From an uncultured Collinsella sp. (GTDB lineage Bacteria; Actinomycetota; Coriobacteriia; Coriobacteriales; Coriobacteriaceae), in assembly GCA_959602645.1 (NCBI GenBank), contig CAUGTZ010000012.1, forward strand, positions 1 to 64,000: a stretch of 64,000 nt of DNA. The letters run 5' to 3'. A model generated the notes under the pieces. The model did no database searches. It was not told the DNA's origin and worked only from the letters and a program-made list of their open reading frames with translations. This document shows positions 50,634 to 59,316 of this stretch, in pieces (position 1 is the stretch's first letter; the number at the start of each line of letters is the position of its first letter). A program made the position numbers and the translations under genes.

Positions 50634-51977
50634 CTAGTTCGCCATGACGCCTTCGGTCCAAGCTTCAACGTCCTCGATGCGCAGGACGTTGGCGACCTCG
50701 GCCACGCAGTCGACGCTGGCAAGCTCGGCGGCGGCAGCCTGGACGTCCTTCTCGAGCGCGCGGTGCGTTAGGAAGATGACCGAGCAGGCATCGCTGACGC
50801 CCGATTTGCCGTCCTCGACCTGGTTGATGAGCGAGATCGAGATGTTGTGCTTGGCAAAGATGTCGACCGTCTCGGACAGGGCGCCCACGCGGTCGGCGAC
50901 TTTCAGGCGCACATAGTACTTGGTCTGGAGCTCGTCCATGGGCTTAAAGGCGAGGTTGTGACCATAGGGCTCAATCTCGGGCAGCGGAGCAACGCCGCGG
51001 CTGATCTGCTCGGAGAGCGACAGGATGTCGCCCACGACGGCACTCGCGGTGGGGAAGGAGCCTGCGCCGGCACCGTAGAACATGGTCTCGCCCACGGCGT
51101 CGCCTACCACGTAGACAGCGTTCATGGCGCCGTTGACCTTGGCGAGCATGTGGTCGGCGGGGATCAGCGTGGGATGCACGCGGACGTCGACGCCGGCGTC
51201 GGTGTTGCGTGCGATGCCCAGCAGCTTGATGGTGTAGCCGAGCTCGCGGGCCTGGGCGATGTCCTCGGCGCCGATGGTACGGATACCCTGCTGGTAGACA
51301 TCGTCGGTGGTCACGCGGGTGCCAAAGCCGATGGAAGCGAGGATTGCCGTCTTGCTGGCGGCGTCGAAGCCGTCGACGTCGGCGGACGGGTCGGCCTCGG
51401 CATAGCCCTTAGCCTGGGCGTCGGCGAGCACGTCAGCGTAATCGGCGCCCTCGGCGTCCATGCGCGACAGGATGTAGTTGGTGGTGCCGTTGAGGATGCC
51501 GGCGATGGTCAGGATCTTGTTACCCACCAGGTCGTGCTCGAGCGTGCTGACAATGGGGATGCCGCCACCGCAGCTGGCCTCGCACTTAATCTGCACGCCG
51601 CACGCACGCGCCTTCTCGGCAAGCGTCTCGACATGGCGGCCCAGCAGGGCCTTGTTGGCGGAGACGACATGCTTGCCGTTCTCGAAGGCAGTGGTGAAGA
51701 TCTCGGTTGCGGGATGCTCGCCGCCAATCAGCTCGACGACGATGTCGACGGCGGGGTCGGTGACGACATCGTGCCAGTCGCTCGTAAAGGCCTCGCGCTC
51801 AATGCCTGCCGCCTCGGCCTGCTCCCAAGCAAGCGCGCAGGCGCGGGTCAGCTTAAGGTCGATGCCGTAGGCTGCCAGGTACTCATCGTGGTGGCTCTTG
51901 ATCAGACGGGCCACGCCGCCGCCGACGGTTCCCAGACCGATCAGACCGACGTTCACGGTGCGCAGGGGTTCGCTCAT
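50634..51977 (-). CDS. hom: Homoserine dehydrogenase
   Basis: A 447-residue enzyme that reduces aspartate semialdehyde to homoserine for threonine and methionine synthesis. The NAD(P) site is VGLIGLGTVGGGVARL, with SANKALLG, GILNGTTNYILSRM and DADPSADVDGFDAASK motifs in the catalytic domain. The C-terminal ACT domain (YVRLKVADRVGALSETVDIF) is the typical feedback site for threonine. Length and order of domains are normal. AGGAG precedes the start. Confidence 0.95.
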   Translation of the reverse strand: MSEPLRTVNVGLIGLGTVGGGVARLIKSHHDEYLAAYGIDLKLTRACALAWEQAEAAGIEREAFTSDWHDVVTDPAVDIVVELIGGEHPATEIFTTAFENGKHVVSANKALLGRHVETLAEKARACGVQIKCEASCGGGIPIVSTLEHDLVGNKILTIAGILNGTTNYILSRMDAEGADYADVLADAQAKGYAEADPSADVDGFDAASKTAILASIGFGTRVTTDDVYQQGIRTIGAEDIAQARELGYTIKLLGIARNTDAGVDVRVHPTLIPADHMLAKVNGAMNAVYVVGDAVGETMFYGAGAGSFPTASAVVGDILSLSEQISRGVAPLPEIEPYGHNLAFKPMDELQTKYYVRLKVADRVGALSETVDIFAKHNISISLINQVEDGKSGVSDACSVIFLTHRALEKDVQAAAAELASVDCVAEVANVLRIEDVEAWTEGVMAN

Positions 51978-52229
51978 AGATAACTCCTTCGTGCATCTTA
52001 TGGATGGATAAACCGCTTAAAGGTTGAGTGCATTCTAGCGTGAACCGGGGGCGCGTGCTCGCCAGGCAACAGGAGCCGCACAAAACGGCACCCCCGAAAC
52101 GCTGCGGAAACATTGGAAACACGCTCGCTACAAACGGACTTCCGTAACAAACTGTCAACGTTTGCGCCATAAGGTTTGCCCTGTACCGCAAGACGGCCGC
52201 ACCGCGGCCAGCGAAAAAAGGGGGACACC

Positions 52230-53396
52230 ATGTTCAACATCAACAGCACGCTCAGCCGTAGGAACTTTCTCGCCGGCGCTGCGGCGCTCGGCAGCACCGC
52301 AGCACTCGCTGGTTGCTCGTCGGGTGGCTCGGACGGCGGCACCGCCGATGACGGCAAGACCTTCAAGATCGGTGTCATCGGCCCTCTGACCGGCGCCGCG
52401 GCAACCTATGGCGTTTCGGCCGAGAAGGGTGCCAAGCTTGCCGCCAAGGATTTCTCGACCAAGGACCTCAAACTCTCGCTTAAGTCCGAGGATGACGTCG
52501 CCGACGGCGAGAAGGCTATCAACGCCTTCAATACCCTGTGCGACTGGGGCATGCAGGCGCTCGTCGGCCCCGTCACGACTGGTGCCGCCGTCGCTGTCTC
52601 GGGCGAGATCGCCGACGATATGCTCATGGTCACGCCTTCGGCCTCGTCGCTCGACGTGACCAAGGATAAGACAACGGTCTTTCAGGTTTGCTTCACCGAT
52701 CCCACCATGGGTGCCAGCGCCGCGAAGTTCTTGGCCGAGAAGTATGCAGACGCCAAGATCGCCCTGTTCTACAACTCCGGCGATACGTACAGCTCGGGTG
52801 TTGCCGATGCCTTTGCCGAGCAGGCCAAGGAGTCCAAACTTGATATCGTCGATACCGAGACCTTTAAGGACGACTCCTCCACGAGCTTTACCAACCAGCT
52901 CACCAAGGCCAAGGAGGCCGGCGCCACGCTCATCTTTGCGCCGATCTACTACACGCCGGCGTCCGTTTTGCTCAAGAACGCCAAGGACATGGGATACGAC
53001 ATGACCCTCATGGGTACCGACGGCATGGACGGCCTGCTCTCCGTTGAGGGCTTCGACACCTCCCTTGCCGAGGGCGTGCTGCTCATGACCCCGTTCTCTG
53101 CCGACGATGAGAAGAACGCCGACTTCGTCAAGGCATATAAGGACGCCTACGACGAGACGCCTAACCAGTTTGCCGCCGATGCCTATGACTGCGTCCATGC
53201 GATTGTCGAGGCTATCGATAAGGCAGACATCGACATCACGGCCGACGGCGCCGACATTGCCGGCGATCTTGCCAAGGCCATGCGCAAGATCAAGATCGAG
53301 GGCCTGACGGGCGAGCTCACGTGGAACGACGAGGGCCAAGTCGAGAAGCCCGCCACAGCCTATGTGATCCAGGACGGCAAGTACATCGCCGCCTAA
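52230..53396 (+). CDS. livJ: Branched-chain amino acid ABC transporter substrate-binding lipoprotein 1
   Basis: A 388-residue periplasmic-binding-protein-like lipoprotein (type I fold, Leu/Ile/Val family). The signal has a twin-arginine-like SRRNFLAG and a lipobox LAGC with Cys29. The mature part has FKIGVIGPLTGAAATYG, LVGPVTTGAAVAVS, TPSASS and YNSGDTYSSGVADAF, all typical. Start ATG 52230 follows AAAAAGGGGGA. It is about 70% similar by eye to the next binding protein, so the pair is a tandem duplication. Confidence 0.93.
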   Translation: MFNINSTLSRRNFLAGAAALGSTAALAGCSSGGSDGGTADDGKTFKIGVIGPLTGAAATYGVSAEKGAKLAAKDFSTKDLKLSLKSEDDVADGEKAINAFNTLCDWGMQALVGPVTTGAAVAVSGEIADDMLMVTPSASSLDVTKDKTTVFQVCFTDPTMGASAAKFLAEKYADAKIALFYNSGDTYSSGVADAFAEQAKESKLDIVDTETFKDDSSTSFTNQLTKAKEAGATLIFAPIYYTPASVLLKNAKDMGYDMTLMGTDGMDGLLSVEGFDTSLAEGVLLMTPFSADDEKNADFVKAYKDAYDETPNQFAADAYDCVHAIVEAIDKADIDITADGADIAGDLAKAMRKIKIEGLTGELTWNDEGQVEKPATAYVIQDGKYIAA

Positions 53397-53666
53397 GTGC
53401 GCAAAAGTGCGACCGGTGAGGCCGTTTTATTCAGGGCAGGGACGCTTGTAACGGAATGGAAACATTACTTTCACACAATAAAGTGGCTAAACTGCATAAA
53501 CCAATAGAAATACGCAGAAATATGGATAAATGAACAAACCCAAAGAAAAGTTGAAATATTCGCCACTTTTCCTAACTAAAGCGTCTACTATTTTGCGAAC
53601 GCCGAACACGGCGAAGGATGGCCTGTCGGGCAACCAAAACCCGACGAGATTTGAGAGGAGAGCCGC
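53397..53666 (+). promoter_or_regulatory. AT-rich promoter region between the two binding-protein genes
   Basis: A 270-bp gap, strikingly AT-rich between 53470 and 53580. AAAGTGGC (53481-53488) and GCCACTTT (53562-53569) form a perfect distant inverted repeat. A GGAAACATT string here (near 53457) also occurs upstream of the first binding-protein gene (near 52105). Together these suggest a second promoter with shared control, so the second binding protein is not simply read through. Confidence 0.45.
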
Positions 53667-54854
53667 ATGTCGAGCCTCACCGGTAAGTCATTGAACCCTG
53701 TTATGAATCGCAGGAGCGTTATCGCGAGCGCAGCAGGTCTGGGGGCGATGTCCATTCTAGCTGGCTGCTCCTCCAACGGCGGCGACAGCGGTTCCGCGTC
53801 GGGCGACGCTTCGTTTAAGATCGGCACCATCGGCCCGCTGACCGGCGCCAACGCGTCCTACGGCAAGTCCGTTACACAGGCTGTCGAGCTTGGCTGCAAG
53901 GATTTCTCGACCAAGGAGCTGCCGCTTGTCAGCAAGGCCGAGGACGACCAGGCTGACGGCGAGAAGGCCGTCAACGCCTTCAACACCCTGCTCGACTGGG
54001 GCATGCAGGCCCTCGTCGGTCCGACCACCACGGGTGCGTCGGTCGCCGTTGCCGCCGAGTGCGGCAACGACCCCGAGACGTTCATGATCACCCCGTCCGC
54101 GTCCTCCGAGGACGTTACCAAGGGCAAGGATTGCGTCTTCCAGGTTTGCTTTACCGACCCCAACCAAGGTGTCAACGCTGCCAAGTTCCTGGCGCAGAAG
54201 TATGCGAACGAGAAGTTCGTGCTGTTCTATAACTCCGGCGATGCCTATTCTTCGGGCATCGCAGATTCCTTTAAGGCCCAGGCCGCTAAGTCTAAGCTTG
54301 AGATTGTCGACGAGGAGACCTTTAAGGACGACTCCGCCACGAGCTTTACCAACCAGCTGACCAAGGCCAAGCAGGCAGGCGCCACCATGATCTTTGCGCC
54401 GATCTACTACACGCCGGCGTCCGTCCTGCTCAAGAACGCCAAGGACATGGGCTACGACGTCAAGATGATGGGCTGCGACGGCATGGACGGCATCCTGGGC
54501 GTTGAGGGCTTCGACACCTCTCTTGCCGAGGGTCTGCTGCTCATGACCCCGTTCTCCGCCGACGACGAGAAGAACGCCGACTTCGTCAACGCTTACAAGG
54601 ATAAGTACGGCGATACCCCCGACCAGTTTGCCGCCGACGCCTACGACGGCGTGCATGCTGTGGTCGAGGCTCTCAAGGAGGCCGGCCTGGGCGTCGACGC
54701 CGACCCCACCGAGGTTGCCGAGAAGCTTCCCGAGGCTATGCTCAAGATTACCGTTGACGGTCTGACTGGCAAGCTCTCCTGGAACGACAAGGGTCAGGTC
54801 CAGAAGGACCCGACGGCGTACGTCATTACCGACGGCAAGTACGTACAGGCCTAA
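53667..54854 (+). CDS. Branched-chain amino acid ABC transporter substrate-binding lipoprotein 2
   Basis: A 395-residue paralogue of the preceding protein. Lipobox LAGC with Cys34; mature protein with FKIGTIGPLTGANASYG, ALVGPTTTGASVAVAAECG and EKFVLFYNSGDAYSSGIAD. GAGAGGAGAG precedes ATG 53667. The long identical stretches (for example around FTNQLTKAK and IYYTPASVLLKNAKDMGYD) show a recent duplication, while the ligand-contact loops differ (GCDGMDGILG against GTDGMDGLLS). Different substrate preference is possible. Confidence 0.92.
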   Translation: MSSLTGKSLNPVMNRRSVIASAAGLGAMSILAGCSSNGGDSGSASGDASFKIGTIGPLTGANASYGKSVTQAVELGCKDFSTKELPLVSKAEDDQADGEKAVNAFNTLLDWGMQALVGPTTTGASVAVAAECGNDPETFMITPSASSEDVTKGKDCVFQVCFTDPNQGVNAAKFLAQKYANEKFVLFYNSGDAYSSGIADSFKAQAAKSKLEIVDEETFKDDSATSFTNQLTKAKQAGATMIFAPIYYTPASVLLKNAKDMGYDVKMMGCDGMDGILGVEGFDTSLAEGLLLMTPFSADDEKNADFVNAYKDKYGDTPDQFAADAYDGVHAVVEALKEAGLGVDADPTEVAEKLPEAMLKITVDGLTGKLSWNDKGQVQKDPTAYVITDGKYVQA

Positions 54855-54886
54855 TAGGCCGCCTTATATAGAGCGGTTTTGATCCC

Positions 54887-54916
54887 AAGCAGGGGAGGTT
54901 TTGGCCTTCCCTGCTT
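54887..54916 (+). terminator. Attenuating hairpin between binding protein 2 and livH
   Basis: AAGCAGGGGAGG (54887-54898) pairs with CCTTCCCTGCTT (54905-54916), with one wobble, and no T-run follows. It probably favours the binding protein over the permease genes by partial termination or RNA protection. A second small hairpin AGGGACG/CGTCCCT (54928-54947) follows. Confidence 0.5.
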
Positions 54917-54993
54917 GCTTGGTATCTAGGGACGATGTAACGTCCCTGTTTCATACATCAACTGGAAACCTATTCGAAAGGGGGATGTGGAAC

Positions 54994-55875
54994 ATGACGG
55001 TCTTTATCCAATACTTGGTCAACGGCCTGTCCATGGGCAGCGTCTACGCCATCATCGCGTTGGGCTACACCATGGTCTACGGTATCGCCAAGATGCTCAA
55101 CTTCGCTCACGGCGACGTCATCATGGTCGGTGCCTATGTCTCGTTCTGCGCCACGTCGTATCTCGGCCTCCCGGGCTGGGCATCTGTAATTCTCTCTTGT
55201 GTGGTCTGCACGGTTCTCGGTGTTCTCATCGAGGGTCTGGCATACAAGCCGCTGCGCCAAGCAGGCCCTCTGGCCGTTCTGATCACGGCCATCGGCGTGT
55301 CTTACTTCCTGCAGAATGCCGCGCAGCTTCTGTGGGGCGCCACGCCCAAGAACTTCACTTCGCTCGTCACCTTCCAGGTGCCGGAGTTCTTGGCCAAGTT
55401 CAACGTAAGCGCCGTCTCGCTCGTCACCATCGTCGCCTGCCTGGTTATCATGGCCGGCCTGATGTTCTTTACAGGTAAGACCAAGATGGGCAAGGCCATG
55501 CGCGCCGTGTCCGAGGACAAGGCCGCCGCTCAGCTCATGGGCATCAACGTCAACCGCACCATCTCGATGACGTTTGCCATCGGCTCTGCCCTTGCCGCCA
55601 TCGCCGGCGTGCTCCTGTGCTCCTACTCGCCGGTGTTGCAGCCCACCACGGGCGCCATGCCTGGCATCAAGGCCTTCGACGCTGCCGTTTTCGGCGGCAT
55701 CGGCTCCATCCCCGGTGCCTTTGTCGGCGGTATTCTCATCGGCATCATCGAGGCGATGGCTCAGGCTTACATTTCCACGAGCCTTGCCAACTCCATCGTC
55801 TTTGGTGTTTTGATTATCGTCCTGCTCGTCAAGCCTGCCGGCCTCTTGGGCAAGTACGTCCCCGAGAAGGTGTAG
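54994..55875 (+). CDS. livH: Branched-chain amino acid ABC transporter permease LivH
   Basis: A 293-residue inner-membrane permease of the LivH family with about eight helices. Signature segments are GLSMGSVYAIIALGYTMVYGIAKMLNFAHGD and AVFGGIGSIPGAFVGGILIG. ATG 54994 is preferred over ATG 54985 because AAGGGGG ends too close to the latter. It forms the channel with LivM. Confidence 0.93.
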   Translation: MTVFIQYLVNGLSMGSVYAIIALGYTMVYGIAKMLNFAHGDVIMVGAYVSFCATSYLGLPGWASVILSCVVCTVLGVLIEGLAYKPLRQAGPLAVLITAIGVSYFLQNAAQLLWGATPKNFTSLVTFQVPEFLAKFNVSAVSLVTIVACLVIMAGLMFFTGKTKMGKAMRAVSEDKAAAQLMGINVNRTISMTFAIGSALAAIAGVLLCSYSPVLQPTTGAMPGIKAFDAAVFGGIGSIPGAFVGGILIGIIEAMAQAYISTSLANSIVFGVLIIVLLVKPAGLLGKYVPEKV

Positions 55876-55884
55876 GTGAGCGTT

Positions 55885-56964
55885 ATGAAGTTCCTTAAAG
55901 ACAAGCAGACGCGTCACGACTTTGTCACGTACGCCATGTGCATCGTGGCATTCGCCATCGTGTTCTTTATGCAGTCCAACCATATGATCCCGCGCATGAT
56001 CGCCGGTCAGCTGGTTCCCATCACGGCCTACATCGTTATGGCCATCTCGCTCAACCTCGTCGTCGGTATTGCGGGCGACTTGTCGCTGGGCCACGCGGGC
56101 TTTATGAGTGTCGGCGCCTATACGGGCATCGTTACCGCCGTCGCGCTGGAGAGCGCCGTTCCGTCCGATCCGATGCGCCTGATCATCAGCATTGTGGTCG
56201 GCGCTATCGCTGCCGCCATCCTGGGCTTCTTGATCGGCATCCCGGTCCTTCGCCTGAGCGGCGATTACCTGGCTATCGTGACGCTGGCCTTTGGCGAGAT
56301 CATCAAAGAGATCGTCACCTGCCTCATTGTGGGCGTCGATTCCCGCGGTCTGCACGTGATCTTTAACATCACGGGCAACTCTACGATCGACGACCTGCAC
56401 CTGCTTGAGGACGGCACCGCCATCATCAAGGGTGCCCAGGGCGCATCGGGCGTGTCGACCTATTCGACCTTCCTTGCCGGCGCCATCCTGGTTATGGTCG
56501 CGCTCGTGATTGTACTCAACCTGGTTCGCAGCCGTACCGGCCGTGCCATCATGGCCGTGCGCGATAACAAGATTGCAGCCGAGTCCGTAGGCATCTCCGT
56601 CACCGAGTACCGCATGATCGCCTTCGTGGTTTCCGCTGCCCTCGCCGGTGCTGCCGGAGCTCTCTTCGGCGGTAACTTCTCGCAGCTCTCCGCCACCAAG
56701 TTCGACTTCAACACGTCGATCCTCATTCTGGTGTTCGTGGTCCTGGGCGGCCTGGGCAACATGCGCGGTTCCGTCATCGCGGCGGCGTTGCTCACGGTGC
56801 TTCCCGAGCTGCTCCGTCAGTTCTCGGACTACCGCATGCTCATCTACGCCATCGTGTTGATCCTGGTCATGATCTTTACCAACAACCCGCAGCTCAAGGC
56901 GTTCTTCGCACGCATTAAGGACCGCTTTGCTTCCAAGAAGGAGGTGGCAGCCGATGCCCAGTAA
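55885..56964 (+). CDS. livM: Branched-chain amino acid ABC transporter permease LivM
   Basis: A 359-residue permease with about ten helices, family motifs LVVGIAGDLSLGHAGFMSVGAY and IAAESVGISVTEYRMIAFVVSA. ATG 55885 follows AGGTGAG, which begins within the livH stop region; GTG 55876 is an alternative. Its end overlaps livG. Confidence 0.93.
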   Translation: MKFLKDKQTRHDFVTYAMCIVAFAIVFFMQSNHMIPRMIAGQLVPITAYIVMAISLNLVVGIAGDLSLGHAGFMSVGAYTGIVTAVALESAVPSDPMRLIISIVVGAIAAAILGFLIGIPVLRLSGDYLAIVTLAFGEIIKEIVTCLIVGVDSRGLHVIFNITGNSTIDDLHLLEDGTAIIKGAQGASGVSTYSTFLAGAILVMVALVIVLNLVRSRTGRAIMAVRDNKIAAESVGISVTEYRMIAFVVSAALAGAAGALFGGNFSQLSATKFDFNTSILILVFVVLGGLGNMRGSVIAAALLTVLPELLRQFSDYRMLIYAIVLILVMIFTNNPQLKAFFARIKDRFASKKEVAADAQ

Positions 56965-57814
56965 ATTTGAGTTCAACAAGGGTAAGATGGTCCCGTATCC
57001 TTCTGGCGCCATCGTTCCCGATCGCGATCTGGGCCAGCGCCCGGCACTCGAGTGCATCCACCTGGGCATTGAGTTCGGTGGCCTTAAGGCAGTCGACGAC
57101 TTTAGCCTGACTATCGGCAAGACCGAGATCGCCGGTCTGATCGGCCCCAACGGTGCCGGAAAGACCACGGTCTTCAACCTGCTCACCAAGGTGTATCAGC
57201 CCACGCACGGCACCATCCTGCTCGACGGTGAGGACACCTCGGGCAAGTCGGTCTACCAGGTCAACCGCATGGGCATTGCCCGTACGTTCCAGAACATCCG
57301 CCTGTTCAACACCATGACGGTGGAGGACAACGTCAAGGTCGGTCTGCACAACCAGGAGCGCTATTCCGGTTTTGAGGGCGTGCTGCGCCTGCCGACGTAC
57401 TGGAAGCACGAGAAGGCCGCCCATGAGCGTGCCATGGAGCTGCTCTCCATCTTTGATATGGAGCATCTGGCAAACGAACAGGCCGGCTCGCTGCCTTACG
57501 GCGCTCAGCGCCGCCTGGAGATCGTCCGCGCGCTTGCCACCAACCCCAAGCTGCTGCTGCTCGACGAGCCTGCCGCCGGCATGAACCCGTCCGAGACCGC
57601 GGAGCTCATGGAGAACATCGTTAAGATTCGCGACACCTTTGGCATCGCCATCATGCTTATCGAGCACGACATGTCGCTCGTCATGAATATTTGCGAGGGT
57701 ATCTGCGTACTCAACTTTGGTAAGGTCATCGCCAAGGGCACGGCAGAGGAAATCCAGAACAACGACGCCGTTATCGAGGCATATCTGGGCAAGCAGGATA
57801 AGGGGGAGAACTAA
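56954..57814 (+). CDS. livG: Branched-chain amino acid ABC transporter ATP-binding protein LivG
   Basis: A 286-residue ATPase. Walker A is GLIGPNGAGKTT with Lys70, the signature region is LPYGAQRRLEIVRAL, and Walker B is LLLLDEPAAGM. An N-terminal extension of about 30 residues precedes the ABC domain. AGGAGG precedes ATG 56954 within the end of livM. The LivG-specific NRMGIARTFQNIRLF block is clear. Confidence 0.95.
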   Translation: MPSKFEFNKGKMVPYPSGAIVPDRDLGQRPALECIHLGIEFGGLKAVDDFSLTIGKTEIAGLIGPNGAGKTTVFNLLTKVYQPTHGTILLDGEDTSGKSVYQVNRMGIARTFQNIRLFNTMTVEDNVKVGLHNQERYSGFEGVLRLPTYWKHEKAAHERAMELLSIFDMEHLANEQAGSLPYGAQRRLEIVRALATNPKLLLLDEPAAGMNPSETAELMENIVKIRDTFGIAIMLIEHDMSLVMNICEGICVLNFGKVIAKGTAEEIQNNDAVIEAYLGKQDKGEN

Positions 57815-58528
57815 ATGGCAGAGCCGATGCTTTCCGTCTACAACATCAACGTCTGGTACGGCGCCATCCACGCCATCAAGGACATCTCCTTTAACGTCAA
57901 CGAGGGCGAGATCGTGGCTCTGATCGGTGCGAACGGTGCCGGCAAGTCCACAACGCTCAAGACCGTCTCGGGCCTGCTGCGCTCCAAGACCGGCTCCATC
58001 AAGTTTATGGGCGAGGACATTACTCATACGCCCGCCGATAAGCTGGTTGGTAAGGGCCTGGCCCAGGTGCCCGAGGGCCGTCGCGCCTTTTTGCAGATGA
58101 CGGTCGAGGAGAACCTGGAGATGGGCGCCTACACGCAGCCCAAGTCCACGGTTGCTCCGGGCCTTGAGCGCGTCTACGAGCAGTTCCCGCGCCTGAAGGA
58201 GCGCCGTCGCCAAGTCGCCGGCACCCTTTCGGGCGGCGAGCAGCAGATGCTCGTTATGGGCCGCGCCCTTATGAGCAACCCCAAGCTGCTCATGCTCGAC
58301 GAGCCTTCCATGGGCCTGGCGCCGATTCTGATTGAGCAGATCTTCCAGATTGTCGAGGACCTGCACAAGGCCGGCACCACGGTGCTCCTGGTCGAGCAGA
58401 ACGCGCAGATGGCACTTTCCATCGCCACACGCGGTTACGTGCTCGAGACCGGCAAGATCACCATGACCGGCACCGGTCAAGAGCTCCTGCACGACGACAA
58501 CGTCCGCAAGGCTTACCTGGGCGGCTAG
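57815..58528 (+). CDS. livF: Branched-chain amino acid ABC transporter ATP-binding protein LivF
   Basis: A 237-residue ATPase, partner of LivG. Walker A is IGANGAGKST with Lys44, signature LSGGEQQMLVMGRAL, Walker B LLMLDEPSMGL and the LivF-typical VPEGRRAFLQMTVEENLEMGAY. It begins directly after the livG stop, with GGGGGAG as ribosome site. It is the last gene of the operon; a hairpin follows. Confidence 0.95.
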   Translation: MAEPMLSVYNINVWYGAIHAIKDISFNVNEGEIVALIGANGAGKSTTLKTVSGLLRSKTGSIKFMGEDITHTPADKLVGKGLAQVPEGRRAFLQMTVEENLEMGAYTQPKSTVAPGLERVYEQFPRLKERRRQVAGTLSGGEQQMLVMGRALMSNPKLLMLDEPSMGLAPILIEQIFQIVEDLHKAGTTVLLVEQNAQMALSIATRGYVLETGKITMTGTGQELLHDDNVRKAYLGG

Positions 58529-58533
58529 GGACT

Positions 58534-58557
58534 TCCGCCGTTCTGCCGAACGGCGGA
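58534..58557 (+). terminator. Hairpin after livF
   Basis: TCCGCCGTTC (58534-58543) pairs perfectly with GAACGGCGGA (58548-58557) around a 4-nt loop. It has no T-run, but its position just after livF suggests an end-of-transcript structure. Confidence 0.55.
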
Positions 58558-58816
58558 CCGGCCGACGCTGCGCGGGCGCCCTGATCGACGTGCCGAAGCT
58601 CCTCACCCTTGGGGCTATGCCGCGGTACGAGGCCAGGTGGTCATGGTCCGGGAACCTCGCGATGTCGAATGACACCGCGAGGTTCGCCGCCGTCCTCGGC
58701 GGCCTCGACCCCCGAGTGGGCGATCCCCACGCGCTAACGCCTGCAAACAAGGGGATTGCCAAGACGCCGCCGGGCACCTCCGTCATAGACGTGGAAGTGC
58801 GGCCGCGCTGAAGCAC
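58558..58816 (-). pseudogene. Fragment of an IS110-family transposase
   Basis: On the minus strand, between about 58590 and 58690, the frame reads TAANLAVSFDIARFPDHDHLASYRGIAPRVRSFGTSI in pieces. This matches the C-terminal IS116/IS110/IS902 domain (typically IDIARFPDHDHLASYxGIAPRxRxSGTSI). There is no start, no DEDD catalytic N-terminal domain, and the sequence stops resembling the family just after GTSI. It is the remains of a decayed insertion sequence. Confidence 0.7.
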
Positions 58817-58888
58817 TGCGCGGTGTCTGCTCGCTTATGTGCGCATCACGAAGGAAGACCAGATCGGTGAGCGGGATTGGCCCGAAGT

Positions 58889-59036
58889 CGAGAGATTCCC
58901 ATCAGCCTCTCGTCGGTCGATGACCGGTTCACCACGCAGGAAGAGCGTGACGGAAGGTCTCGCAAAAAGGCTCCGAGCGCGGCGTGCTCATGCCCGTCGT
59001 GGTGCGCCCGAAGGGGGGGACGGCTGCTACGAGCTC
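58889..59036 (+). pseudogene. Frame-broken ParB-like domain fragment
   Basis: The plus strand reads REIPISLSSVDDRF from 58889, then, after a frame change, ERGVLMPVVVRPKGG at 58975-59018, then DGCYEL in a third frame up to 59036. This is the order of conserved blocks of the ParB/Noc N-terminal domain, with internal deletion and at least two frameshifts. It abuts the shortened gene at 59039. Such genes usually belong to plasmids or integrative elements, so an element once sat here. Confidence 0.6.
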
Positions 59037-59038
59037 GA

Positions 59039-59302
59039 TCATTTGCGAGGAGAAGACGAACCAGTCGTTGCAGATCCAATATGGATCTCGCCGACCTCGG
59101 CAAGCTGCTCGATGAGTGGAAGCCCTGTCGGGTCGTCTATTTCAACACCACCCAGAATGATGGTGTCATCGCGCAGGTCGATCTGCGTGTTGAGCACAGC
59201 GAGGTTAAAGCCGGAGGCCACAAATCCGATAGCAGCCAGGACGAGCCCCGTGGCAACAAGCCCACCCGCTACGGCAAGGTAAATCCTTTTTACGCTGGAC
59301 AT
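59039..59302 (-). pseudogene. Truncated DUF4097-like membrane protein
   Basis: An 87-residue open frame with a ribosome site (AGGAAGGAG) and an N-terminal membrane segment (IYLAVAGGLVATGLVLAAIGFVASG). In PadR-DUF1700 operons the third gene is usually a DUF4097 protein of about 250-300 residues. Here it ends abruptly (GSSSPRK-stop) exactly where the ParB-like fragment begins. I infer that it lost its beta-helix part. It could also be a genuine short protein of the operon. Confidence 0.5.
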
Positions 59303-59316
59303 GTTTGCACTCCTTC

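Noticed and set aside
54970..57189. A 739-codon minus-strand frame across livH, livM and livG
   Set aside because: It crosses three well-supported genes and their ribosome sites; the peptide is rich in His, Asp and Gly without any domain.
58590..58811. A 73-residue plus-strand protein after livF
   Set aside because: It is antisense to the IS110 transposase fragment, which gives the recognisable peptide.
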